From positions 1 through 17,015 of the forward strand of contig CAIWIS010000749.1 of assembly GCA_903912795.1 (NCBI GenBank): a stretch of 17,015 nucleotides of DNA, written 5' to 3'. The stretch is from an uncultured Bacteroidales bacterium (GTDB taxonomy: Bacteria; Bacteroidota; Bacteroidia; Bacteroidales; Paludibacteraceae). The translations under genes and the position numbers were made by a program. Position 1 is the first letter of the stretch. Every line of letters begins with the position of its first letter. Below the pieces are notes generated by a model that was given only the letters and a program-made list of their open reading frames with translations, had not been told where the DNA came from and did no database searches. This document shows positions 7,767 through 14,212 of the stretch, one piece after another.

Positions 7767-8306
7767 CTAATCATTTACTACTGTATATATATTTTTCAAA
7801 TTTCGTCCATAACCATCGTAATCAAGTCCATAACCCACAATGAAATCGTTCGGTATTTTCATAGCTATGTAATCAATCTTGATATTACGTTGCAAAGCAT
7901 CAGGTTTTTGTAAAAAAGTAGCCACATGTATATCCTTAGCTCCTTTTGCTATTAGCGATTCTAAAATACGCTCCATTGTAATTCCTGTATCAACTATATC
8001 TTCCACTACCACCACATTACGTCCAACAACACTTTCGTTCAAACCAATAATTTCCTTTACCGAACCCGAAGTATATAACCCTTCATACGACGATAATTTG
8101 ATAAAAGTTATTTCGCACGGAAAATCAATTTCTTTCATTAAATCCGAAGCAAACATAAAAGCACCATTTAACACACAAATAAACAATGGATTTGTACCTT
8201 TTAAATCTGAATTAATTTGAAGTGCTACTTTTTTTACTGCAGCAATTATCTCACATTCGGGTATCGACAATGTGAATTGTTTGTCTTTAATTTGAATACT
8301 ATCCAT
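7767..8306 (-). CDS. hpt: Hypoxanthine phosphoribosyltransferase
   Basis: A purine salvage enzyme that joins hypoxanthine or guanine to PRPP to give IMP or GMP. Seen: an early LNGAFMFASDL segment (46-56), the PRPP-binding motif VVVVEDIVDTG (98-108) and the C-terminal purine-contact segment IPNDFIVGYGLDYDGYGRNL (151-170). The length of 179 is typical. It is first in the hpt-adk-obg-pgeF cluster and has a likely promoter just upstream. The two nucleotide enzymes next to a GTPase make metabolic sense, though co-regulation is inferred from spacing only. Confidence 0.96.
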   Translation of the reverse strand: MDSIQIKDKQFTLSIPECEIIAAVKKVALQINSDLKGTNPLFICVLNGAFMFASDLMKEIDFPCEITFIKLSSYEGLYTSGSVKEIIGLNESVVGRNVVVVEDIVDTGITMERILESLIAKGAKDIHVATFLQKPDALQRNIKIDYIAMKIPNDFIVGYGLDYDGYGRNLKNIYTVVND

Positions 8307-8354
8307 AAAGTGTTGATTGTAAAGCGATTGTCTGTTGTTAATTTAATTTGAGTA

Positions 8355-8386
8355 CAAAAGTACAAAAAAAACAGTTATTATTCTAA
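8355..8386 (-). promoter_or_regulatory. Putative promoter of the hpt-adk-obg-pgeF operon
   Basis: On the minus strand TACTTTTG (8355-8362) fits TAnnTTTG, with a weak -33 element TTAG (8383-8386) 20 nt upstream. The predicted start near 8348 gives a leader of about 40 nt. Confidence 0.55.
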
Positions 8387-8663
8387 TATTTATAGTGTGT
8401 TAAGCATTACATTTTGAAGAATTCTCAATGTATTACAAACTCTAAATGAAATAATAATTGACTACTAACTATATAAAATACATTTGAGTATATTTTCAAC
8501 ATTTATTGGGCCTTTAAAATAACATATAATATTAATTTTTAAATTACTGAATTAGTAATAAAATATTGATTAAATTTCAATGAACAATCTCAATATTTTT
8601 CATAATGCTGTATTTCAAATACATAACCTATTTTACAAATCAAATAAGGCATTATTTTTACAT

Positions 8664-8680
8664 ATTGTAATAATTACAAT
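8664..8680. promoter_or_regulatory. Fur/PerR-like 7-1-7 palindrome upstream of the ECF sigma gene
   Basis: ATTGTAAT, A, ATTACAAT: a perfect inverted repeat with 8-bp arms and one central base. Its inner form TTGTAAT-A-ATTACAA has the 7-1-7 geometry of Fur-family operators and differs from the Bacillus PerR box (TTATAATnATTATAA) at one symmetric position. It lies about 75 bp upstream of the predicted -7 element of the sigma gene. Binding by any regulator is inference. Confidence 0.4.
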
Positions 8681-8755
8681 TGTTAAATATATACAAATAA
8701 GTGTTTTTCTGATTAATTTTTAATCGATACACATTCTTATTCCAAAAATATCATC

Positions 8756-8763
8756 TATATTTG
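8756..8763 (+). promoter_or_regulatory. Putative -7 element for the ECF sigma gene
   Basis: TATATTTG matches TAnnTTTG. No good -33 TTTG is present 19-21 nt upstream; the best is ATTC at 8733-8736. The predicted start near 8770 would give a leader of about 170 nt. Confidence 0.42.
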
Positions 8764-8939
8764 TAACGTAAATGAACAAAAAACATTTACAAAGGAGCTC
8801 TTTATTTTGAATTATTCAGTATAGACAACTGACAATCAATTACTTGTTTCTGTTACATTAGTTTTATTTCAAGTTATCAAACAAACTAATTTACTTCAGA
8901 GTATTTTAGTCATCATTCACACGTAAAAAATTTGAAAGT

Positions 8940-9446
8940 ATGAAAAACGTACAAATCGTAAACGAACTGGTAGCCTTGCAAAGTAACATGCGTAATTTTG
9001 CTTTTTCTCTCACCTTAAACCGTGATGAAGCAGAAGATTTGTTGCAAGATACCACATTAAAAGTATTGGACAATCAGGAGAAGTTTACTGACAATGTCAA
9101 TTTCAAAGGTTGGGTTTTAACAATTATGAAGAATATCTTCATTAACAATTATCGTAAAATTGTTCGTAACCAAACTGTTGTTGACAAAACTGAGGATTTA
9201 CATCATTTGAATTTACCACAAAATTCAGGTTTTGACAGTCCAGAGGGGTCGTATGCTATTGGTGAAATTACCAGAACAATTGAGTCATTTTCGGATGAAT
9301 ATCGCATCCCATTTTCGATGCATGTTGAAGGATTTAAATACGAAGAAATTGCACAAACAATGAATCTTCCTATAGGTACTGTAAAAAGTAGGATATTCCT
9401 TGCACGTAAACGACTTCAAGAACAACTTAAAGACTACAAGTACTAA
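8940..9446 (+). CDS. ECF (sigma-70 family, RpoE-type) RNA polymerase sigma factor
   Basis: A 168-residue sigma factor with only the two ECF domains. Region 2 (about 13-77) contains AEDLLQDTTLKVLDN, which binds core polymerase, and FKGWVLTIMKNIFINNYRK, which covers -10 recognition and melting. Region 4 (about 110-165) ends in a helix-turn-helix, YEEIAQTMNLPIGTVKSRIFLARKRL-like in character (134-159). The ATG at 8940 has no Shine-Dalgarno sequence but an A-rich leader, normal for the phylum. A terminator follows, so it stands alone. No anti-sigma factor (a membrane protein with a cytoplasmic zinc-binding or FecR-like domain) is encoded beside it. Its target genes and trigger cannot be read from sequence. 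Confidence 0.93.
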   Translation: MKNVQIVNELVALQSNMRNFAFSLTLNRDEAEDLLQDTTLKVLDNQEKFTDNVNFKGWVLTIMKNIFINNYRKIVRNQTVVDKTEDLHHLNLPQNSGFDSPEGSYAIGEITRTIESFSDEYRIPFSMHVEGFKYEEIAQTMNLPIGTVKSRIFLARKRLQEQLKDYKY

Positions 9447-9463
9447 AATATCACATATTTAAT

Positions 9464-9495
9464 AAAAGTCGAAGAACATTTCTTCGACTTTTTTT
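9464..9495 (+). terminator. Rho-independent terminator of the ECF sigma gene
   Basis: A 13-bp perfect stem, AAAAGTCGAAGAA (9464-9476) with TTCTTCGACTTTT (9480-9492), loop CAT, and a T run (9489-9495). It lies 18 nt after the sigma stop codon. Confidence 0.92.
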
Positions 9496-9556
9496 GTTTC
9501 ACAAAATAAAGCATTTAGAATAATATCGATGTTTATATATCAAAAATTTATCAAGT

Positions 9557-9946
9557 ATGAATACAGCCATTGTAATGCTTGGATCCAATTATCAAAAAGA
9601 ACAAAATATTGAACTTGCAAAAGAAAAATTAAGTGAGTTTTTTGAGATTACCGACGAAAGCAGATTGTTACTAACCAAACCTATTGGAAATAAGTATAAA
9701 AATAACTTTCTAAATCAAGCACTTGTACTCCTTTCGGCAGATTCGGCAATTGAAACTCAAAATCATTTTAAACACATTGAAGATGAACTTGGAAGGTCAC
9801 CTTTAACGGCTTTGATTGGTGACATACCCATTGATATTGATTTAGTTTTTTGGAATGGTGAGCAAAAACGTATTGATTATGATAAATATGACTTTGTGAA
9901 AACATGCATTGATGAATTGCTCGAAAAAAGAATTGAAGAAGATTGA
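9557..9946 (+). CDS. HPPK-like protein (divergent, shortened FolK homologue)
   Basis: This 129-residue protein resembles 6-hydroxymethyl-7,8-dihydropterin pyrophosphokinase, which makes the activated pterin for folate. Seen: GSN near the start (9-11), FLNQAL (51-56, the substrate Asn position), HIEDELGR (73-80) and IDIDL with Asp 93 and Asp 95, the expected metal-binding pair. Compared with E. coli FolK (159 residues), the arginine just before the Asp pair appears replaced (DIPIDID instead of GPRTLDLD). The C-terminal region with the HPxxxxR-type segment that completes the ATP site is missing. It may be a weak enzyme or a pterin/nucleotide-binding protein. No clear promoter is seen in the short gap after the upstream terminator. 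It is followed 17 nt later by msrBA, probably co-transcribed. Confidence 0.75.
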   Translation: MNTAIVMLGSNYQKEQNIELAKEKLSEFFEITDESRLLLTKPIGNKYKNNFLNQALVLLSADSAIETQNHFKHIEDELGRSPLTALIGDIPIDIDLVFWNGEQKRIDYDKYDFVKTCIDELLEKRIEED

Positions 9947-9963
9947 AAACTAATTTTAGAATT

Positions 9964-10887
9964 ATGAAACCACATATTTTGTTGATTTGTGGATTAATAA
10001 GTTTTTCGCAAAGTGCTTGTAGTAAAAACAAACAACCTATGAAATACAATAAACTTACTCCACAAGAAGCTGCCGTAATAATAAACAAAGGTACTGAATA
10101 CCCACATACAGGCGAATATGTAAACACCAAAGATAGTGGCACTTATGTATGCAGACAATGCGACGCTCCGCTTTATAATTCGAATGATAAATTCGACTCA
10201 CATTGCGGTTGGCCTAGTTTCGACGACGAAATAAAGGGCGCTGTAAAACGTGTACCTGATGCTGATGGTAGACGAGTTGAAATTGTATGTGCTAACTGTG
10301 GAGGACATCTCGGGCATGTTTTTGAGGGTGAAAATTATACTGCTAAAAACACCCGTCATTGTGTGAACTCAATATCAATGAAATTTATTCCAACAAAACA
10401 AACAACAATGGAAAAAGCGTATTTTGCCTCAGGATGTTTCTGGGGAACTGAATTTTATTTTATGAAAAAAGCAGGTGTAACCGAAACTACTGTAGGTTAC
10501 ATGGGTGGACATGTGGATAATCCAACTTACAAAGAGGTTTGTACAGGCTCTACAGGTCATATTGAAACTACAGAAGTGATTTTTGACACATCCAAAACAA
10601 GTTTCGAAGATTTGGTAAAGCTATATTACGAAACACATAATTTTGAACAAATTGGTGGCCAAGGGCCTGACATAGGTCCACAATACCAATCGGTTGTATT
10701 TTATGTAAATGAAAGTCAGAAAGCTATAGTTGAAAAATACATAAAAATCTTATCGAATAAAGGTTTCAAGCCTGCTACTTTGCTAAAACCTGCTCCTGTG
10801 TTTTGGGCAGCCGAAGATTATCATCAAGAATATTACGATAAAAAGAATGGCACTCCATATTGTCACATCTATCGAAAACTATTTTAA
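9964..10887 (+). CDS. msrBA: Bifunctional methionine sulfoxide reductase MsrB-MsrA, predicted lipoprotein
   Basis: A 307-residue fusion that reduces both methionine sulfoxide stereoisomers. The N-terminus MKPHILLICGLISFSQSAC looks like a lipoprotein signal with Cys 19 at the cleavage point, though the lipobox is weak. The MsrB domain (about 28-143) has zinc pairs C63/C66 and C109/C112, CGWPSF (Cys 81, probable resolving residue) and the catalytic RHCVNS (Cys 133). The MsrA domain (about 150-307) has GCFWG (Cys 158 catalytic) and CTGSTGHIE. ATG 9964 is preferred over an in-frame TTG at 9943 that overlaps the upstream gene and would spoil the signal peptide. The likely role is repair of oxidised proteins in the periplasm or at the envelope. 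The order B-then-A differs from Neisseria PilB (A-then-B). A terminator follows. Confidence 0.94.
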   Translation: MKPHILLICGLISFSQSACSKNKQPMKYNKLTPQEAAVIINKGTEYPHTGEYVNTKDSGTYVCRQCDAPLYNSNDKFDSHCGWPSFDDEIKGAVKRVPDADGRRVEIVCANCGGHLGHVFEGENYTAKNTRHCVNSISMKFIPTKQTTMEKAYFASGCFWGTEFYFMKKAGVTETTVGYMGGHVDNPTYKEVCTGSTGHIETTEVIFDTSKTSFEDLVKLYYETHNFEQIGGQGPDIGPQYQSVVFYVNESQKAIVEKYIKILSNKGFKPATLLKPAPVFWAAEDYHQEYYDKKNGTPYCHIYRKLF

Positions 10888-10913
10888 GCAAACATTTATT
10901 TTTGTTACATTTG
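10883..10913 (+). promoter_or_regulatory. Putative yigZ promoter overlapping the msrBA end and terminator
   Basis: TTTA (10883-10886, inside the msrBA stop region), 19 nt, then TACATTTG (10906-10913), an exact TAnnTTTG match. The last two bases of the -7 element are the first bases of the terminator stem. Transcription would start near 10919, inside the left arm. Confidence 0.55.
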
Positions 10914-10950
10914 CGCGTTGAAATTTTTAAAAATTCAACGCGCATTTTTT
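10912..10950 (+). terminator. Rho-independent terminator after msrBA
   Basis: TGCGCGTTG (10912-10920) plus an AT segment pairs with the arm 10929-10944, which ends CAACGCGCA, with a single bulged A. Six T (10945-10950) follow. The arms abut, so inner A-T pairs must open to form the loop. It ends 2 nt before the yigZ start codon. Confidence 0.88.
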
Positions 10951-10952
10951 AT

Positions 10953-11552
10953 ATGTCATTCAAATTTAAAACCATACAATCAATAAGTTCAGGGCTTTAT
11001 AAGGAAAAAGGAAGTAAATTTATTTCCTATGCAATACCTGTAAATACAGTGGACGAAATAAAAGAGGTAGTAAATCAATATTCGAATAAGTTTTCGGATG
11101 CTCGCCATGTATGCTATGCTTACATGCTTGGCCCCGAAAGAACTACATACAGAACGAATGATAATGGAGAGCCTTCGGGTACAGCAGGTAAACCAATTCT
11201 TGGTCAACTAAATTCGCATCAACTTACCGATGTTCTTATAATAGTTGTTCGTTATTTTGGTGGTGTATTGCTTGGTACAAGCGGATTGACAAATGCTTAC
11301 AAAGAAGCAGCTATCGATGCCATCAGAAATGCTCAACTAATTGAAGTTGAATTAAAAACCACATTAAGCATTTATTTTGAATACATTTTAATGAATGACG
11401 TAATGCAGATTTGCAAACAATTTAACGCTGAAATTCTTACTCAAACATTTGAAAACAATTGTTTTATGAAAATTAATTTCAAAAAATCAGACGAAAGTTT
11501 GGTTCTTTCTAAGTTTGAAAAAGTAAATGGCTTAACACTTGAAATTACTTAA
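10953..11552 (+). CDS. yigZ: YigZ/IMPACT family protein (UPF0029)
   Basis: A 199-residue protein of the IMPACT/YigZ family. Bacterial members are of uncertain function; eukaryotic IMPACT/YIH1 inhibits Gcn2 activation. Seen: KGSKFISYA (19-27), RHVCYAYMLG (51-60), NDNGEPSGTAGKPIL (69-83) and VVRYFGGVLLGTSGL (98-112), the family signature, followed by a smaller C-terminal ferredoxin-like domain (about 130-199). ATG 10953 gives the normal family length; a TTG further upstream would read through the terminator and the end of msrBA. Its stop overlaps by 8 bp the end of the convergent receptor gene, with no terminator between. Confidence 0.92.
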   Translation: MSFKFKTIQSISSGLYKEKGSKFISYAIPVNTVDEIKEVVNQYSNKFSDARHVCYAYMLGPERTTYRTNDNGEPSGTAGKPILGQLNSHQLTDVLIIVVRYFGGVLLGTSGLTNAYKEAAIDAIRNAQLIEVELKTTLSIYFEYILMNDVMQICKQFNAEILTQTFENNCFMKINFKKSDESLVLSKFEKVNGLTLEIT

Positions 11553-14022
11553 GATCAACTATCAATTTTAAATTCAACTGCCTACTGGTAAGATAATTGG
11601 GAGTCGCCAATTGTTGCCCATAAATATCTGTAACCCAATAATACGAATTTATATTTTTAAAATCGAGTAAGTTAAACACTTCTAAGTTTATCCAAATATT
11701 CTTCACACCCCGCAACCATCCTTTGTCCATAATTTTATCAACTCCACTAGCTATCAGACGAGAACCACCAATATCAACTCGACGGTAAGGCGAAGATCGG
11801 AATTTTGAGCGGAAAGCAATATTTCGAGGCGCGCCAAAAGGTAAACCATCAGACCAAATAAACTTCAACTGCATTTTATATTTTGGATTATTAGGCAAAT
11901 AATCCTGAAACATCATAGAGAATGAATAGCGCTGCTCGTTAGGACGTGGCATCCAACCCGGAAAAACTGTTTCGGAAGAAGTTAACTTTCCATCATCATC
12001 ATAATTGTTTTTGACATAAGAGTCGTTTAGTAAATTCTCTTTCGAATTCATTAGCGAAAAGTTTATCCACGAATCGGTCCCAGGCACTAATTCACCAAAT
12101 AGTTTAAAGTCAACACCAGCAGTATATGCTTCGGCATCATTTTCACCCGAATACCTTACTCGCACATTATCAACCGAATAGCTTACAACGCGGTCCATAA
12201 GTTTTAGATAAGCCTCGGTAGTAAACTTAAATGGACGACCCCAAGCTCGAAAATGGTGGTCACCGCCTAGTAGAAATTGCACTGAGCGCTGTGCTTTAAT
12301 ATTATTGTTTAAAGCAATTTTTATATTTCCGATATTATCCGATACTGTATCGCGGATTTCTTTGTAAAATGGCGCTTGGTAATACACACCGGTTGCAAAA
12401 CGGAAGGTATAATCCTTTTCCCAACTTGGAATTAATGAGGCTGAAATACGAGGACTAACAAGCAATTCGTTATTGAAAGTCCAATAATTGGCCCTTAAGC
12501 CACCAGTCAATGTAATTTTCGACCAATCAGTATTCCATTTATGCGTATTTTGAAAAAATGCAGTTGTTCGAAATGATGGTAAATTAGTTTGTGCTTTCAA
12601 ATTATAGTATAAATCCACACGTTTATCGTTGAACGGAAGTGAATAACCAGCAGAATCGCGCCATTCCCATTCGTTTATTTTATCGGAAATGTTTTCGAGC
12701 TGAAAATTAACACCCCATTTCATTTTATTATTTTTTGTATTGAACTCGCCATTATGAGCAACATTCGCCACTGTGGCTTTCAAGCGGTTACGAGCATGTT
12801 CGTGGTATTTCCCAATACCTAGCGAAGCACCTATTTTCTCACCAGGATTATCGGCATCAGTCTTTACTTCACTCAAAATATACTCGCCTAAAATATCAAA
12901 TGTTTCATTTTCGTTGGTATAAAATGCCGAAGTTAAAAAACTAAGCTTTGTTTTTTCGGTTGGGCGGTAATTAAATGTCAAAGCACCAAACGAAGTTCGA
13001 AATAAATCACTCTCTTGTCCTTCGTAAAAAATTGTTAGGTTGCGAGCAGTTTGATAGGTTCCAAAATCAGTTTTACGTTCAGTTGGGCGGAAATTATACT
13101 TATTTTGCGAAAAGTTCCCAAGAAATGTCACTTCCCATTTAGGTTTAAGTTGATAGGTTAAATAGGTTTGATAATCTACAAAAGAAGGATCGTATTCCCC
13201 TTTAGTTTGCAGCGTACCAAGCAAGTAAGCCGAAGTTTTATAACGAATTCCATGCATTTGAGAAAACTTCTTATTAGTCGAACCTATATATCCAGTAGCA
13301 CCAAGCAAACTCATGGAAACTGACGATTCGAACGTTTTAGGTTTTTTATACTGAATATCGAGTACCGACGACATCTTATCGCCATACATAGCCTCAAAAC
13401 CTCCAGCCGAAAAGCCTACACTCTGCACCATATCCGGATTTATAAAACTCAAACCTTCTTGTTGACCCGCACGTATCAGCAGTGGACGATACACCTCAAT
13501 ACCATTTACATACACGATATTTTCATCAAAATTTCCACCCCGCACATTGTATTGCGAGCTTGTTTCGTTGTTTTGACTCACACCTGTAAAAGTAATTAAT
13601 AAAGATTCGATGCCGCCAGTAGCATTAGGCATAAGTCGGTATTTGGATGGATCAATAAAATCGACCGACGAAGTTTGGCGGCGTTGTGCTACTACATCAA
13701 TATCTTTGATTTGTTTGGCTTTTGAAAGTAATTCCACCGAAATATGAACTATTTTTTGTTTAGGCAACATGGTGTGTCGCACAGTTTCGTAGCCAATAAG
13801 CGAATATACAATTGTAATGGAATCTTTCGTATCAATATATAAATCGTAATAGCCATTTTGGTTGGTGGTAGTACCTGCACTAGTGTTTTCGACATACACA
13901 TTGGCCAGTTCAATGCCACGGTTATTCGTATCAATCACATAGCCATAAATACGTACTTTGTTTTGAGCCAGCACGTTCATGCAAACAAACAACGTTAAAA
14001 TTAATAAGATACGAAACTTCAT
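11545..14022 (-). CDS. TonB-dependent outer-membrane receptor with carboxypeptidase-like N-terminal domain
   Basis: An 825-residue outer-membrane transporter that takes up a bulky ligand using energy from TonB-ExbBD. Seen: signal peptide 1-19 (cut after VLA), a carboxypeptidase regulatory-like beta-sandwich (about 23-100; GYVIDTNNRGIELANVYV-type start), a possible TonB-contact segment DIDVVAQ (107-113), a plug domain (about 115-230) with QYNVRGGNFDENIVYVNGIEV in pieces (157-177), and a beta-rich barrel to the end. It is shorter than SusC-type receptors and no SusD partner is adjacent, so a glycan role is not supported. The substrate is unknown; siderophores, metals, vitamins or peptides are possible. 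A TonB-family gene lies directly upstream on the same strand. The C-terminal residue is Lys, not the aromatic residue commonly found at barrel ends. Confidence 0.93.
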   Translation of the reverse strand: MKFRILLILTLFVCMNVLAQNKVRIYGYVIDTNNRGIELANVYVENTSAGTTTNQNGYYDLYIDTKDSITIVYSLIGYETVRHTMLPKQKIVHISVELLSKAKQIKDIDVVAQRRQTSSVDFIDPSKYRLMPNATGGIESLLITFTGVSQNNETSSQYNVRGGNFDENIVYVNGIEVYRPLLIRAGQQEGLSFINPDMVQSVGFSAGGFEAMYGDKMSSVLDIQYKKPKTFESSVSMSLLGATGYIGSTNKKFSQMHGIRYKTSAYLLGTLQTKGEYDPSFVDYQTYLTYQLKPKWEVTFLGNFSQNKYNFRPTERKTDFGTYQTARNLTIFYEGQESDLFRTSFGALTFNYRPTEKTKLSFLTSAFYTNENETFDILGEYILSEVKTDADNPGEKIGASLGIGKYHEHARNRLKATVANVAHNGEFNTKNNKMKWGVNFQLENISDKINEWEWRDSAGYSLPFNDKRVDLYYNLKAQTNLPSFRTTAFFQNTHKWNTDWSKITLTGGLRANYWTFNNELLVSPRISASLIPSWEKDYTFRFATGVYYQAPFYKEIRDTVSDNIGNIKIALNNNIKAQRSVQFLLGGDHHFRAWGRPFKFTTEAYLKLMDRVVSYSVDNVRVRYSGENDAEAYTAGVDFKLFGELVPGTDSWINFSLMNSKENLLNDSYVKNNYDDDGKLTSSETVFPGWMPRPNEQRYSFSMMFQDYLPNNPKYKMQLKFIWSDGLPFGAPRNIAFRSKFRSSPYRRVDIGGSRLIASGVDKIMDKGWLRGVKNIWINLEVFNLLDFKNINSYYWVTDIYGQQLATPNYLTSRQLNLKLIVDLK

Positions 14023-14088
14023 AAATATTTTTTATTGATTATCAACCACTATAAAACGGTTATTTCAATCATTTATTTTTTATTATTT

Positions 14089-14122
14089 AAAATAAAAGCC
14101 GTAAATCAAATCGACCTACGGC
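14089..14122 (-). terminator. Hairpin with T-rich tail between tonB-like gene and receptor gene
   Basis: On the minus strand GCCGTAGGTC, loop GATTT, GATTTACGGC forms a 10-bp stem with two G-T pairs (14098-14122), followed by TTTTATTTT (14089-14097). It probably terminates the upstream tonB-like transcript. If the receptor promoter at 14144-14151 is real, the same hairpin lies in the receptor leader and could act as an attenuator. Confidence 0.62.
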
Positions 14123-14143
14123 AATTATTGTTGATTCTGTATG

Positions 14144-14174
14144 CAAAAATACAATAAAAATGCGAATTTACATC
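14144..14174 (-). promoter_or_regulatory. Possible promoter of the TonB-dependent receptor
   Basis: Minus-strand TATTTTTG (14144-14151) matches TAnnTTTG. The -33 position holds only GATG (14171-14174) at 19 nt. The start would be near 14138, upstream of the hairpin at 14098-14122. Confidence 0.35.
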
Positions 14175-14183
14175 ACCACTTAC

Positions 14184-14202
14184 CTATACTTGTGAAGTAT
14201 AG
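14184..14202. promoter_or_regulatory. 19-bp palindrome upstream of the receptor promoter
   Basis: CTATACTT, gtg, AAGTATAG: perfect 8-bp arms and a 3-nt centre, 10 nt after the stop codon of the tonB-like gene. No T tract follows on either strand, so it is not a terminator. It sits about 45-65 bp before the predicted receptor start site, where an activator site would be expected. Confidence 0.45.
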
Positions 14203-14212
14203 AAAACTTTTC

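Larger units (their letters stand above)
8387..8939. other. AT-rich intergenic region with inverted repeats
   Basis: This stretch of about 550 bp has no convincing ORF. It holds several inverted repeats: ATTACT/AGTAAT (8543-8548 with 8554-8559), AAAATATTGA/TCAATATTTT (8560-8569 with 8590-8599) and the palindrome at 8664-8680. Two plus-strand TAnnTTTG elements are visible: TACATTTG (8479-8486), with TTG at 8458-8460, and TATATTTG (8756-8763). No terminator hairpin with a T tract was seen, so a separate small RNA gene cannot be claimed. At this base composition some of these repeats will be chance. Confidence 0.6.

Noticed and set aside
7879..8220. 113-residue plus-strand ORF antisense to hpt
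   Set aside because: The minus-strand Hpt reading has clear catalytic motifs over the same bases; the antisense frame has none.
8743..8750. Minus-strand TATTTTTG promoter-like element
   Set aside because: It matches TAnnTTTG but lies over 400 bp from hpt and has no -33 partner. In AT-rich DNA such 8-mers arise often by chance.
9943..9963. TTG start for msrBA giving seven more residues
   Set aside because: It overlaps the upstream stop codon and would put charged residues before a good signal peptide that starts at ATG 9964.
10860..10952. Upstream TTG start for yigZ adding 31 residues
   Set aside because: The extension reads through the end of msrBA and the terminator stem; family length and sequence support ATG 10953.
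11545..14022. SusC-type starch or glycan receptor
   Set aside because: The protein is shorter than typical SusC proteins, and no SusD-like lipoprotein or glycoside hydrolase is adjacent.
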